Source: G963665185 sp049723905 (lineage in GTDB: Bacteria; Desulfobacterota; Desulfovibrionia; Desulfovibrionales; Desulfovibrionaceae). Taken from it: a DNA stretch of 64,000 nucleotides. Each line of letters starts with the position of its first letter. The stretch's first letter is position 1. The DNA is taken from the NCBI RefSeq assembly GCF_049723905.1, contig NZ_JBJKFD010000001.1:1674001-1738000 (forward strand), read 5' to 3'. The translations under genes were made by a program, and so were the position numbers. Shown in pieces: positions 1-7,122 of the stretch. The notes under the pieces are model-generated. The model was given only the letters and a program-made list of their open reading frames with translations, was not told where the DNA came from and did not search any database.

Positions 1-96
1 GTACTCGACTTTCTGGATGAAAAAACCATCAAAGAAGCCCGCCGCATCATGCGTACCGGGCAGCTCCCGCCTCGAGAAATAAAAGCCCCAAAATAG
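1..96 (+). CDS. C-terminal end of an unidentified protein (5' partial)
   Basis: The first 31 codons of frame 1 are open and end at a TAG stop; the start lies outside the window. The visible tail is hydrophilic and basic and ends with a proline-rich segment (QLPPREIKAPK). No motif is recognisable, so no function is proposed. The 139 bp to the next gene show no obvious terminator. Confidence 0.5.
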   Translation, partial: VLDFLDEKTIKEARRIMRTGQLPPREIKAPK

Positions 97-235
97 CCTT
101 CCCGCCCCTTCTTCCATCTAAAGCAAAACAATTGCCTGTTCTGTGTGTTTGCCATACAGTACGCGGCTTCCCGTCAGATTTCGTCTGGTTTGCCCAGCGA
201 ATTTCGAACATCCCGGAGCGACATACGGAGCAGCC

Positions 236-1126
236 ATGCAAACCAGAGAACTCAAAGCCGACGCACTCTTGATGATTACCGCCCTTATCTGGGGGGGGGC
301 TTTCGTCGCACAACGGCTGGGAATGGACCATGTCGGACCATTCACCTTCAATGCCGTTCGGTTCGCCTTGGGCGCTGCGGCACTTGCTCCCATTGCCATG
401 CGCAGCCACGGCACAAGGGGCGATGCGCTCTCGGGCTGGAAAGCCGCAGTTGGCAGCCTTGGCGCCGGAGCTCTGCTCTTTGCCGGGTCCTCACTCCAAC
501 AGATGGGCATCATCTGGACAACGGCAGGCAATGCCGGTTTCATTACGGGCCTTTATGTCGTTATCGTCCCCTTTCTGGGCCTGTTCTTCAGGCAGCGCCC
601 GGGACTAGGCAGTTGGGTAGGCGTAGTCCTTGCCGTAAGCGGAATGTATTTTCTCAGCGTCACCAATGGTGGCATTGCCATGAACAAGGGTGACATCCTG
701 GTCTTTGTAGGTGCATTTTTCTGGGCCGGGCATGTTTTGCTGCTCGGCTGGCTGGCACCACGCATGAATCCTATCCGCCTGTCCTGTGTGCAATTCGCCT
801 GCTGCTCCGTGCTTAGCTTTTTCGTAGCCCTGCCAACGGAAACATTTACCCTAACCGGGTTGTACGGCGCTGCCGGTCCCATCCTCTACGGCGGGCTCAT
901 GAGCACCGGCGTAGCCTATACCCTGCAGGCCGTTGCCCAGCAGGACGCCCCACCCACCCACGCAGCCATCATCCTGAGCCTGGAAGGCGCATTCGCAGCC
1001 CTCACAGGCTGGATAATCCTCGACGAAATGCTCACACCCCGAGCCCTGGCAGGCTGCGCCCTGATCTTTGCCGGAATAGTCACTGCGGAATTGGCTCCCA
1101 ACCGAACTCCAAGCCAAGCAGAATAG
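236..1126 (+). CDS. EamA/DMT-family transporter (drug/metabolite exporter)
   Basis: An inner-membrane protein of 296 residues with about ten hydrophobic segments arranged as two EamA repeats. The first repeat opens with LLMITALIWGGAFVAQRLG and the second with GDILVFVGAFFWAGHVLLLG. Such proteins usually export small metabolites or amino acids, but the substrate cannot be read from sequence. The reading frame is open further upstream. I chose the ATG preceded by ACGGAG about 6 bp away because it starts just before the first membrane segment, as is usual in the family. The gene stands alone, with a divergent-looking AT-rich gap before the next regulator. Confidence 0.88.
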   Translation: MQTRELKADALLMITALIWGGAFVAQRLGMDHVGPFTFNAVRFALGAAALAPIAMRSHGTRGDALSGWKAAVGSLGAGALLFAGSSLQQMGIIWTTAGNAGFITGLYVVIVPFLGLFFRQRPGLGSWVGVVLAVSGMYFLSVTNGGIAMNKGDILVFVGAFFWAGHVLLLGWLAPRMNPIRLSCVQFACCSVLSFFVALPTETFTLTGLYGAAGPILYGGLMSTGVAYTLQAVAQQDAPPTHAAIILSLEGAFAALTGWIILDEMLTPRALAGCALIFAGIVTAELAPNRTPSQAE

Positions 1127-1180
1127 GTTTTTTGAAGAATGTTCAAGACGTTCTAAAAAAAGCTTGCCGTCATGTTAACT

Positions 1181-1200
1181 TTTATATACAAGATAAACAC
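1181..1200. promoter_or_regulatory. Candidate operator/promoter motif upstream of the S24 repressor
   Basis: An AT-rich segment with TTTATATA followed four bases later by ATAAACA. A very similar arrangement (TTTATATA then ATAAACA) occurs about 900 bp downstream, in front of the zinc-ribbon gene. The shared pattern suggests a common regulator, perhaps the S24 repressor itself. Two sites are weak evidence. Confidence 0.25.
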
Positions 1201-1221
1201 GATATGAACATGGAGTGACGT

Positions 1222-1878
1222 GTGACAATATTTGATGAATTTTACAGCAGGATTCGCAAGGCCACCGGCCTGCAGACACAGCAGGAGCTGGCAGCCCTGT
1301 TGGGCGTGAATCGTTCGGCCATCACCCAGGCAAAAAAGCGGGGAGCAGTGCCGGAACGCTGGATTCTCAAAGTTTCACGCGACATGGGACTGAGCCCGGA
1401 CTGGTTGGAAAACGGACGCGGCCCCGAACGCATGCCATCCGGAGCGGCTTACGGCACAAATGACGACGACTTTGAGCGTGTGCCCAAAGTACGGGCCAGG
1501 TTGTGTGCCGGTGGCGGCTCGTTCGAAACCGGAGGCGACATTGAGGGCTTCTACTCCTTTCGCCGGGAGTGGCTCCGCCGCAAGGGTAACAGCGGCCGGA
1601 TGGTCCTTATGGATGTGTTCGGCAACTCCATGGAACCGGAAATCCGCGAGGGCGATACCGCCCTGCTGGACCAGGCCCAAAAAGACATCATCGCAGGCGG
1701 TATCTATGCCGTGGGCCTGGAAGACACGGTAATGCTCAAACGGGTAGAAAAAAGACCCGGCGTGCTTGTACTGCTGAGCGACAATGTCGACTACTCCCCC
1801 ATTTATCTGCGCGGGGAGGAAATCGACCAGTGCCGTATCATCGGCAAGGTGGTCTGGGTCTGCCGGGAATACCGCTAA
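1222..1878 (+). CDS. CI-like transcriptional repressor with S24 (LexA-type) peptidase domain
   Basis: A 218-residue protein. Residues 1-70 form a CI-type helix-turn-helix domain (QTQQELAALLGVNRSAITQ as the DNA-binding helices). Residues about 90-215 form an S24 peptidase fold with a putative catalytic serine at S136 (GNSMEP) and lysine at K173 (VMLKRVEK). In this family the Ser-Lys dyad allows self-cleavage or multimer regulation after a stress signal. The start is GTG with TGGAG just upstream. Stand-alone copies are common in Desulfovibrio chromosomes, so a prophage is not required; no phage structural genes lie in the window. The AT-rich 90 bp upstream is the likely site of autoregulation. 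Confidence 0.85.
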   Translation: MTIFDEFYSRIRKATGLQTQQELAALLGVNRSAITQAKKRGAVPERWILKVSRDMGLSPDWLENGRGPERMPSGAAYGTNDDDFERVPKVRARLCAGGGSFETGGDIEGFYSFRREWLRRKGNSGRMVLMDVFGNSMEPEIREGDTALLDQAQKDIIAGGIYAVGLEDTVMLKRVEKRPGVLVLLSDNVDYSPIYLRGEEIDQCRIIGKVVWVCREYR

Positions 1879-2089
1879 AAGCAGAGCAACAGATGTTGCC
1901 TGCGAAACAAGAGCAAGCCGGGACAACAACCGGCAGGGTGAGCGCCAACCGCCAAAAGAGAAGCCAAAGCAGCTGGCTGAACAGGCAAAAGGGGCAAAAG
2001 GACTGGAGGTCTGAAGCCATGGATCTTTTGAAGAGACAAGTCCTTTAAAAAAGAACGGTTAGAAGCGAGATATTTTTTTGCCCTTCAGG

Positions 2090-2107
2090 TTTATATAAAT
2101 AAACAAA
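2090..2107. promoter_or_regulatory. Second copy of the TTTATATA-ATAAACA motif
   Basis: Located about 30 bp upstream of the zinc-ribbon gene and similar to the motif in front of the S24 repressor. It could be an operator or simply an AT-rich promoter. Confidence 0.25.
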
Positions 2108-2138
2108 AAGATAGCAAACGCAACACGAGGAGAACATC

Positions 2139-2294
2139 ATGCAACGCAGAACGTGCCAATGCGGACGGGACATCTGGGTACAGTACAAAAAAGGACGCTT
2201 TGCGGTCTTTTGGCTGATGAGCATTGAGTTCGGAAAAACCGTGCATCGTTGCCCCGATTGTGGACGCCGCCTGGACATCGACGAACTCGACTAG
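2139..2294 (+). CDS. 51-aa zinc-ribbon protein
   Basis: A short open frame of 51 residues preceded by a strong ribosome-binding site (CGAGGAG, about 8 bp from the ATG). It has an N-terminal CxC pair (TCQCG) and a C-terminal CPDCGRR pair separated by about 30 residues, with an aromatic stretch between (FAVFWLMS). This spacing suggests one metal site in a zinc-ribbon fold, reminiscent of Com-like or rubredoxin-like small proteins. No catalytic residues are evident and the role is unknown. It lies downstream of the S24 repressor after a 260-bp gap and shares an upstream motif with it. Confidence 0.65.
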   Translation: MQRRTCQCGRDIWVQYKKGRFAVFWLMSIEFGKTVHRCPDCGRRLDIDELD

Positions 2295-3382
2295 TGTTGA
2301 TGACCGCGGCCTGAAATAACTTCTCAGGTTCGCTCATGCCGCTTCCGGAAGTTCTCCAATTTCTGGTCGCGCCTAAGGGACATGCTCAAGACAGGACATC
2401 CCAAAATGGGACATGCCCAAGACGGGATATGCCGGAGCGAAACATGCCGTGTGGAGTGCTGTATTTTTGTGAAACGGATGTGCAGTCGAGACACGAGTCT
2501 GTCCGGCACACTACAAAGCGTATTTGTGAAGGATCAGGTCTCAAAAACAGAGGCAAGACCTACAACGGGCCCGCTCCTGAGAGCCCAAATGCCCAAATGC
2601 CCAAGAGAAACACACGGTTTGTACGACGCAAGGGGAACGATGAGCTGTCCCGGTGGTGGTGAATTGCTGTTGTTTTTACAATAGACGACAGCAGGCAGCT
2701 CTGCATTACGCAGCTCCACGAGCAGAACATTTGCTGGCATCCGCTGCACCCAAAAGTTTCAGTGCGCGAACAGGCTGTGATGGTGCCACGTTCACAGATT
2801 GCTAGTAGCGGATTAGCGGCCCGAAAGAGCTATTCGGAATCATGCAAAGGGAATGATGAAGGCTCTCAGCAAATCATAATTTTCTTTTTTGTCCTATTCC
2901 TTCCTGCAGGGCACCTTTGGCTTCCGTGGAATGGCCCCTCCGCCCGCCAAAGGTGCCTCCCTTATTTGGCTCGATGAAGTTCCTGTACTCGGCCGCTTAG
3001 CTTTCTGTTTTCTGCCCGAGCAAAAGCCACCCACTCCCAAGGTCTACCAAAGCAAGCTTTGGCAATCTTCAGCTCCCTGGCTCTCCGTTTCCCCAAAAGC
3101 AAGGGAGTATCCCAGCTCTGTGGGACTCCATGTGGGAATCATAGTGCACATGTCCTTTGCTTTGAACGGGAAGTAACTCGCTGGACCCCCAAAATAGGTC
3201 GCCGGAACATTTCCATTCCCTTCATTCTGATGCTGCTTCATCCCATGCTGCGGTCCGTCCCCCGAACAAAATCATTTTTCCCATTCGCCTTGTCCCGATC
3301 GCCCCACTATCTGGGCTCCTTTTGCTCTCTTTTCCGTTTTGGCTTTCAAGTAATTTCTTTTGCAAAGTGGTGAGTAAAATGA
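2295..3382. other. About 1.1 kb without a convincing gene
   Basis: Several open frames of 70-110 codons exist on both strands, but none has a credible ribosome-binding site, recognisable motifs or normal residue composition. The stretch holds a tandem repeat near its left end, a 12-bp inverted repeat (GGCACCTTTGGC at 2910-2921 against 2946-2957) and a 16-bp palindrome (3047-3062). It looks like decayed or purely intergenic DNA. Confidence 0.5.
2377..2438. repeat. Two tandem units of 31 bp
   Basis: Two adjacent 31-bp units both start GGGACATGCYCAAGAC and share about three quarters of their bases. A further partial echo (GAAACATGCCG) follows. The sub-motif GGGACATG also recurs inside the units. 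No function is apparent. Confidence 0.6.
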
Positions 3383-3411
3383 TTGACATAAAGTTCACAC
3401 AACTATATCTA
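3383..3411 (+). promoter_or_regulatory. Sigma70-type promoter of the metE leader
   Basis: TTGACA, a 17-bp spacer and TATCTA. The predicted start site is near 3418, about 30 bp before the conserved part of the cobalamin riboswitch. This leaves a leader of roughly 500 nt before the metE start codon. Confidence 0.6.
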
Positions 3412-3445
3412 AATTAAATGATATTTGATTAATCTTTAACCAAAG

Positions 3446-3620
3446 CTCGCGAGAAACGGAAGACGGTGCAAATCCGTCGCAGACGCGCTGCCGTAACCGG
3501 AAAGTACGCCCGCCTCTTCACTGGTTTTGCCGGGAAGGAGAGACAAAATGGCATGTTGGTCAGCCAACGCACCGGAAGCCGGAAGACGCCTCGCCAGCAC
3601 GAAACAAGGCCCCGCGATAT
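3446..3620 (+). promoter_or_regulatory. Cobalamin riboswitch controlling metE
   Basis: The leader carries the ordered conserved blocks of the cobalamin family: GGTGCAAATCC (from 3465), GCTGCCGTAACCGG (3487-3500), GCCGGGAAGGAG (3529-3540) and a B12-box-like segment AGCCGGAAGACGCC (from 3577) followed by TCGCC. The next gene encodes the B12-independent methionine synthase, a classic target that is repressed when cobalamin is plentiful. I see no clear Rho-independent terminator in the remaining 300 nt, so the expression platform could act on translation or by a weak hairpin. Exact boundaries are approximate. Confidence 0.85.
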
Positions 3621-3915
3621 GGGCTGGAAAACTATGCCGAAGCAGACAGGATTTGCTGTTGACGGAAACAGCGTGATAAAGAAAGCCTTTTCGTCGACAC
3701 AAAGCACCACGTATGTAATCGTGGAACAAAATCTCCCATGCCCGGCATGCACCAGGAGCACAGCGAAGCATTTGGCCGGATTGGCCGGATAGTTCGTGGC
3801 ATCCTCACACTCCAGCAGATCGCTCCGCATTTTCACGATTTTCGACCGCGCCGGAAAAGCCACACCGGCCCCGAAACCGAACACAGGAATGCTTATTCAT
3901 TCCACGGAGGAGCAC

Positions 3916-6174
3916 ATGCGTACACATTCTCTGGGATTCCCCCGCATTGGACGTGACAGGGAACTCAAAAAAGCCATGGAAGCCTTTTGGCGAAAATCCA
4001 TCAGCCAGGACGAACTCCTCAATGCAGGAAAGGAACGGCGCCTGGAAAACTGGAAGATTCAAGCCGAAGCAGGTCTTGACCTCGTACCCGTTGGAGACTT
4101 CTCCTTCTACGACCACATGCTGGACACGGCAGTCACGCTCGGCTGCATTCCACAACGCTTTGGCTCGCCGGACTGCGACGCCGACCTTGAGGCCTATTTC
4201 CAGCTTGCCCGTGGAGGCGACCACCTCCCTGCCATGGAAATGACCAAATGGTTTGATACCAACTACCACTATATTGTTCCTGAAATTGCTCCCTACCAAA
4301 AATTTTCACTTTCCTCGTCCCGCCTGTTCGCACAAGTCCAGGAGGCCTTGGATGCCGGACTGAAGCCCAAGGCAGTTCTCCCCGGCCCCTTCACGTTCCT
4401 CCACCTGGCGAAGTCCACCCGGCCGGACTACGATAAATGGAACGCACTCGACGACTGTCTTGCCGTGTATGGGCAAATCGTGGAACGTCTTTCCCAGAGC
4501 TGCGAGTGGATTCAGATCGACGAGCCTATTCTCTGCTTGGACACTCCCCCCGGCTTTTCGCAACGTTTTGTCGACGCCTACACAAGACTGCAACAGCACT
4601 GCGCCCCGGCCAAAATTCTTCTGGCAACCTATTTCGGAGCCATCGACGACAAACTCTCCTTGCTGACCGCTCTGCCCACAGCCGGGCTGCATATAGACCT
4701 TGTTCGCGCTCCGCAGCAGCTCAACGCCGTAGCCAAAACCCTTCCCAAGGACAAATTCCTCTCCCTCGGCCTTGTGGATGGCCGCAACATCTGGAAAACC
4801 GGACTTCCTGCTGCCGATAAAAAAAAACGTCAGGCTGCCGAAATCCTGGGCAATGACCGCCTCCTTATTGGCTCCTCCTGCTCCCTCCTTCACTGCCCCG
4901 TGGATTTAAACTCCGAAACAACCCTCGCCCCTGAAATCAAAAACTGGATGGCCTTTGCTGTCCAGAAATGCAGCGAAATAGCAACACTTGGCAAAGCAGC
5001 CTCGGGTATAGATGTAACAGCCGCATTCGCCCAAAGCGACGCAGCCGCTGTAAGCAGAGCCACAAGTCCCAAGGTCGTCAACCTTGGCGTACGCCAACGG
5101 GTGGACGACATCACCCCGGACATGGCCAGCAGAAAATCTCCATTTGCCGAGCGCATCCGGCTGCAGAAAGACAGACTCCAACTGCCACAACTGCCCACAA
5201 CAACCATTGGATCGTTCCCGCAAACTTCGGAAATACGTGCGACCCGCCGTCAAAGAAAAATCGGAGAACTCGACGAGTCCGCATACATAACAGCCATGCA
5301 GAGTGCCATAACCGAGTGCATCCATGAGCAGGAGACCCTCGGCCTGGACGTGCTTGTCCATGGCGAGCCCGAACGCAACGACATGGTCGAATACTTTGGC
5401 GAGCAGCTGGATGGCTTTTGCTTCACAACCAACGGCTGGGTGCAGAGCTACGGCAGCCGCTGTGTAAAGCCGCCCGTTATTTACGGCGACGTGCACAGGC
5501 CCCGCCCCATGACCGTAAGCTGGACGACGTATGCCCAAAAGCAAACCGCCAAGCCTGTCAAAGGCATGCTGACCGGGCCGGTCACCATCCTCTGCTGGAG
5601 CTTTGTGCGCGACGACCAGCCACGGAGCCAGACCTGCCGCCAGATCGCCCTCGCCATTCGCGATGAAGTGACCGATCTGGAAAAAGCCGGAACTGCCATC
5701 ATCCAGATAGACGAACCCGCCCTGCGCGAGGGCCTTCCACTGCGCAAGCAGGATTGGCAGGAATATCTGGACTGGGCCGTGCAAAGCTTCAAGCTGGCAA
5801 CATGCAGTGTGGACGACACAACGCAAATCCACACCCATATGTGCTACAGCGAATTCAACGAAATCATCGAATCCATTGCCGCGCTGGATGCCGACGTCAT
5901 CAGCATAGAGGCCAGCCGCAGCAACATGGAGCTTCTCGATGCCTTTGCCCGCTTCCACTACCCCAATGAAATCGGGCCCGGAATTTGGGACATTCACAGC
6001 CCCCGCGTTCCACCTCTGAAAGAAATGGTCAGCCTGCTGCATAAGGCGCTCGACGTTATCCCCGCCGAACGTTTGTGGATGAACCCGGATTGCGGTCTCA
6101 AAACCAGGGATTGGCCCGAAACCAGGGCGTCACTGGCCAATATGGTCGCAGCCGCCCGCGCCCTGCGCAAATAA
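3916..6174 (+). CDS. metE: 5-methyltetrahydropteroyltriglutamate-homocysteine methyltransferase (cobalamin-independent methionine synthase)
   Basis: A cytosolic enzyme that transfers the methyl group of 5-methyl-tetrahydrofolate (polyglutamate) to homocysteine to form methionine without B12. The 752-residue length matches the family. The N-terminal domain opens with SLGFPRIGRDRELKKAME and the C-terminal catalytic barrel carries HTHMCYSEF. All four zinc ligands fall exactly at the E. coli MetE numbers: H641, C643, E665 and C726. The start is the ATG 5 bp after CACGGAGG; the frame is open upstream but that part is the riboswitch leader. Regulation is by the cobalamin riboswitch and a strong terminator follows. 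The gene is monocistronic. Confidence 0.97.
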   Translation: MRTHSLGFPRIGRDRELKKAMEAFWRKSISQDELLNAGKERRLENWKIQAEAGLDLVPVGDFSFYDHMLDTAVTLGCIPQRFGSPDCDADLEAYFQLARGGDHLPAMEMTKWFDTNYHYIVPEIAPYQKFSLSSSRLFAQVQEALDAGLKPKAVLPGPFTFLHLAKSTRPDYDKWNALDDCLAVYGQIVERLSQSCEWIQIDEPILCLDTPPGFSQRFVDAYTRLQQHCAPAKILLATYFGAIDDKLSLLTALPTAGLHIDLVRAPQQLNAVAKTLPKDKFLSLGLVDGRNIWKTGLPAADKKKRQAAEILGNDRLLIGSSCSLLHCPVDLNSETTLAPEIKNWMAFAVQKCSEIATLGKAASGIDVTAAFAQSDAAAVSRATSPKVVNLGVRQRVDDITPDMASRKSPFAERIRLQKDRLQLPQLPTTTIGSFPQTSEIRATRRQRKIGELDESAYITAMQSAITECIHEQETLGLDVLVHGEPERNDMVEYFGEQLDGFCFTTNGWVQSYGSRCVKPPVIYGDVHRPRPMTVSWTTYAQKQTAKPVKGMLTGPVTILCWSFVRDDQPRSQTCRQIALAIRDEVTDLEKAGTAIIQIDEPALREGLPLRKQDWQEYLDWAVQSFKLATCSVDDTTQIHTHMCYSEFNEIIESIAALDADVISIEASRSNMELLDAFARFHYPNEIGPGIWDIHSPRVPPLKEMVSLLHKALDVIPAERLWMNPDCGLKTRDWPETRASLANMVAAARALRK

Positions 6175-6178
6175 CAAA

Positions 6179-6216
6179 AGGCCGGGGAGGGATCGTCCTT
6201 TCCCGGCCTCTTTTTT
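6179..6216 (+). terminator. Rho-independent terminator after metE
   Basis: AGGCCGGG pairs with CCCGGCCT around an inner AGG/CCT pair, followed by a C and six T residues. Confidence 0.85.
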
Positions 6217-6270
6217 CCTCCCATGCGGAACGTACTTGCCGTCCGCCCTCCACACCGTTAAAATAGCCCC

Positions 6271-6753
6271 ATGGAAGACAATTACAAATCCCGCACCCAG
6301 CTGAAAAAGGAAATGACCGCACTGCAGGAGATGGGCAAGACCTTGATAAAAATGCCCGATTCCCGCCTTAAGGCCATGAACCTCCCCCCGGAGCTTGCCC
6401 AAGCCGTACGCGACGCCAAGACCATAACAAAGCACGAAGCCGTGCGGCGCCAAATGCAGTACATCGGCAAGCTCATGCGCGACATAGATCTGGAGGAAAT
6501 CCAGGAACACCTCGACGCCTGGGACCAGGGCCGGGCCGTGGTAACGCAGGCCTTTCAACAGGCCGAGTCCTGGCGTGACCGACTCGTCAGCGGCGACATG
6601 GGTGCGCTTGAAGAAATTCTGGAGCAGTATCCCCTCGCCGACCGGCAACAGCTCCGCACACTGGCGCTCAATGCCAAACGCGAACGCGAAAAGAATAAAC
6701 CGCCACACGCGTTTCGGGCCCTCTTTCGGACAATCAAGGAGCTGAAAGAGTAA
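6271..6753 (+). CDS. darP: DarP/YjgA-family ribosome biogenesis factor (DUF615)
   Basis: A 160-residue, highly charged helical protein. The pattern KSRTQLKKEMTALQEMGKTL, then LRDAKTITKHEAVRRQMQYI-like sequence in the middle and ALFRTIKELKE at the end, is that of YjgA (DUF615). E. coli YjgA/DarP associates with the late 50S subunit and helps its peptidyl transferase centre mature. The length is close to the family norm. The gene is monocistronic and sits between the metE terminator and a repeat-rich gap. The assignment rests on overall sequence pattern, not on a catalytic motif. Confidence 0.85.
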   Translation: MEDNYKSRTQLKKEMTALQEMGKTLIKMPDSRLKAMNLPPELAQAVRDAKTITKHEAVRRQMQYIGKLMRDIDLEEIQEHLDAWDQGRAVVTQAFQQAESWRDRLVSGDMGALEEILEQYPLADRQQLRTLALNAKREREKNKPPHAFRALFRTIKELKE

Positions 6754-6759
6754 TCAACA

Positions 6760-6805
6760 CCAGAGGCGCTGCCTCTGGACTCCGCCAGGGGCATCATGCC
6801 CCTGG
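6760..6805. repeat. Paired GC-rich hairpins (REP-like element)
   Basis: Two consecutive small hairpins: CCAGAGGC/GCCTCTGG with a 3-nt loop, then CCAGGGGCAT/ATGCCCCTGG. The same two-hairpin plan, with different bases, follows lon near 45.2 kb. Such elements are frequent between genes in Desulfovibrio genomes. Confidence 0.6.
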
Positions 6806-6815
6806 ACCCGCAAGC

Positions 6816-6870
6816 TTGCCAACGAAAACTCCCCATAAGCGTAACGCTTATGGGGAGTTTTCGTTGGCAA
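6816..6870. terminator. 55-bp near-perfect palindrome
   Basis: Two 27-bp arms (6816-6842 and 6844-6870) are exactly complementary around a single central base. The core is AACTCCCCATAAGCGT. It would fold into a very stable hairpin in either transcript, and may end transcription of darP and of the opposing ppiD unit, though no T-run follows directly. Confidence 0.5.
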
Positions 6871-6922
6871 AACGGCCTAATCAATTCAGATTAATACGAA
6901 ATATAAACGGCTACTTAAAAAG

Positions 6923-7015
6923 GTACGAGAGCAAGGCATAAAAAGAACTCAAGGCCGACGCGTATTTCCTGATACGCGAGGATTTGGGTTCTTTGAAATA
7001 ACGACGCTATCGTAC
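6923..7015 (+). repeat. Structured intergenic element, copy 1
   Basis: An outer stem GTACGA/TCGTAC encloses an internal loop (GCAAGGC on one side, AATAACGACGC on the other) and an inner stem AAAGAACTCAA/TTGGGTTCTTT. A second conserved loop (GGCCGA opposite AGGAT) and a top stem CGCGTAT/ATACGCG complete it. Two relatives lie on the opposite strand near 42.6 and 43.8 kb. They keep both loops and the top stem but have a different, still paired, inner stem. A T-run follows the outer stem here, so it could also terminate transcription. Confidence 0.7.
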
Positions 7016-7059
7016 TTTTTTCAGCAGCCGAAATATTGAAAAATTCTGGAAGGGGGAGC

Positions 7060-7098
7060 GCGAGGGGGAGAACCTCTTTCAAGAGGTTTCCCCCTCGC
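7060..7098. terminator. Hairpin repeat downstream of ppiD
   Basis: GCGAGGGGGA and AACCTCTT pair with AAGAGGTT and CCCCCTCGC, with a short TC loop. It lies 25 bp past the ppiD stop codon. A T-rich tract follows some 20 bp further along on the minus strand. It is probably both a terminator and a member of a dispersed hairpin family. Confidence 0.55.
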
Positions 7099-7122
7099 AC
7101 ATTCCTTATAAAACTGCTCTAC

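Noticed and set aside
1222..2294. Prophage
   Set aside because: Only a CI-like repressor and a small zinc-ribbon gene are present. There is no integrase, structural or lysis gene and no attachment-site repeat.
2336..2684. Overlapping plus-strand frames of about 100 codons
   Set aside because: They run through the 31-bp repeats, lack ribosome-binding sites and have atypical composition.
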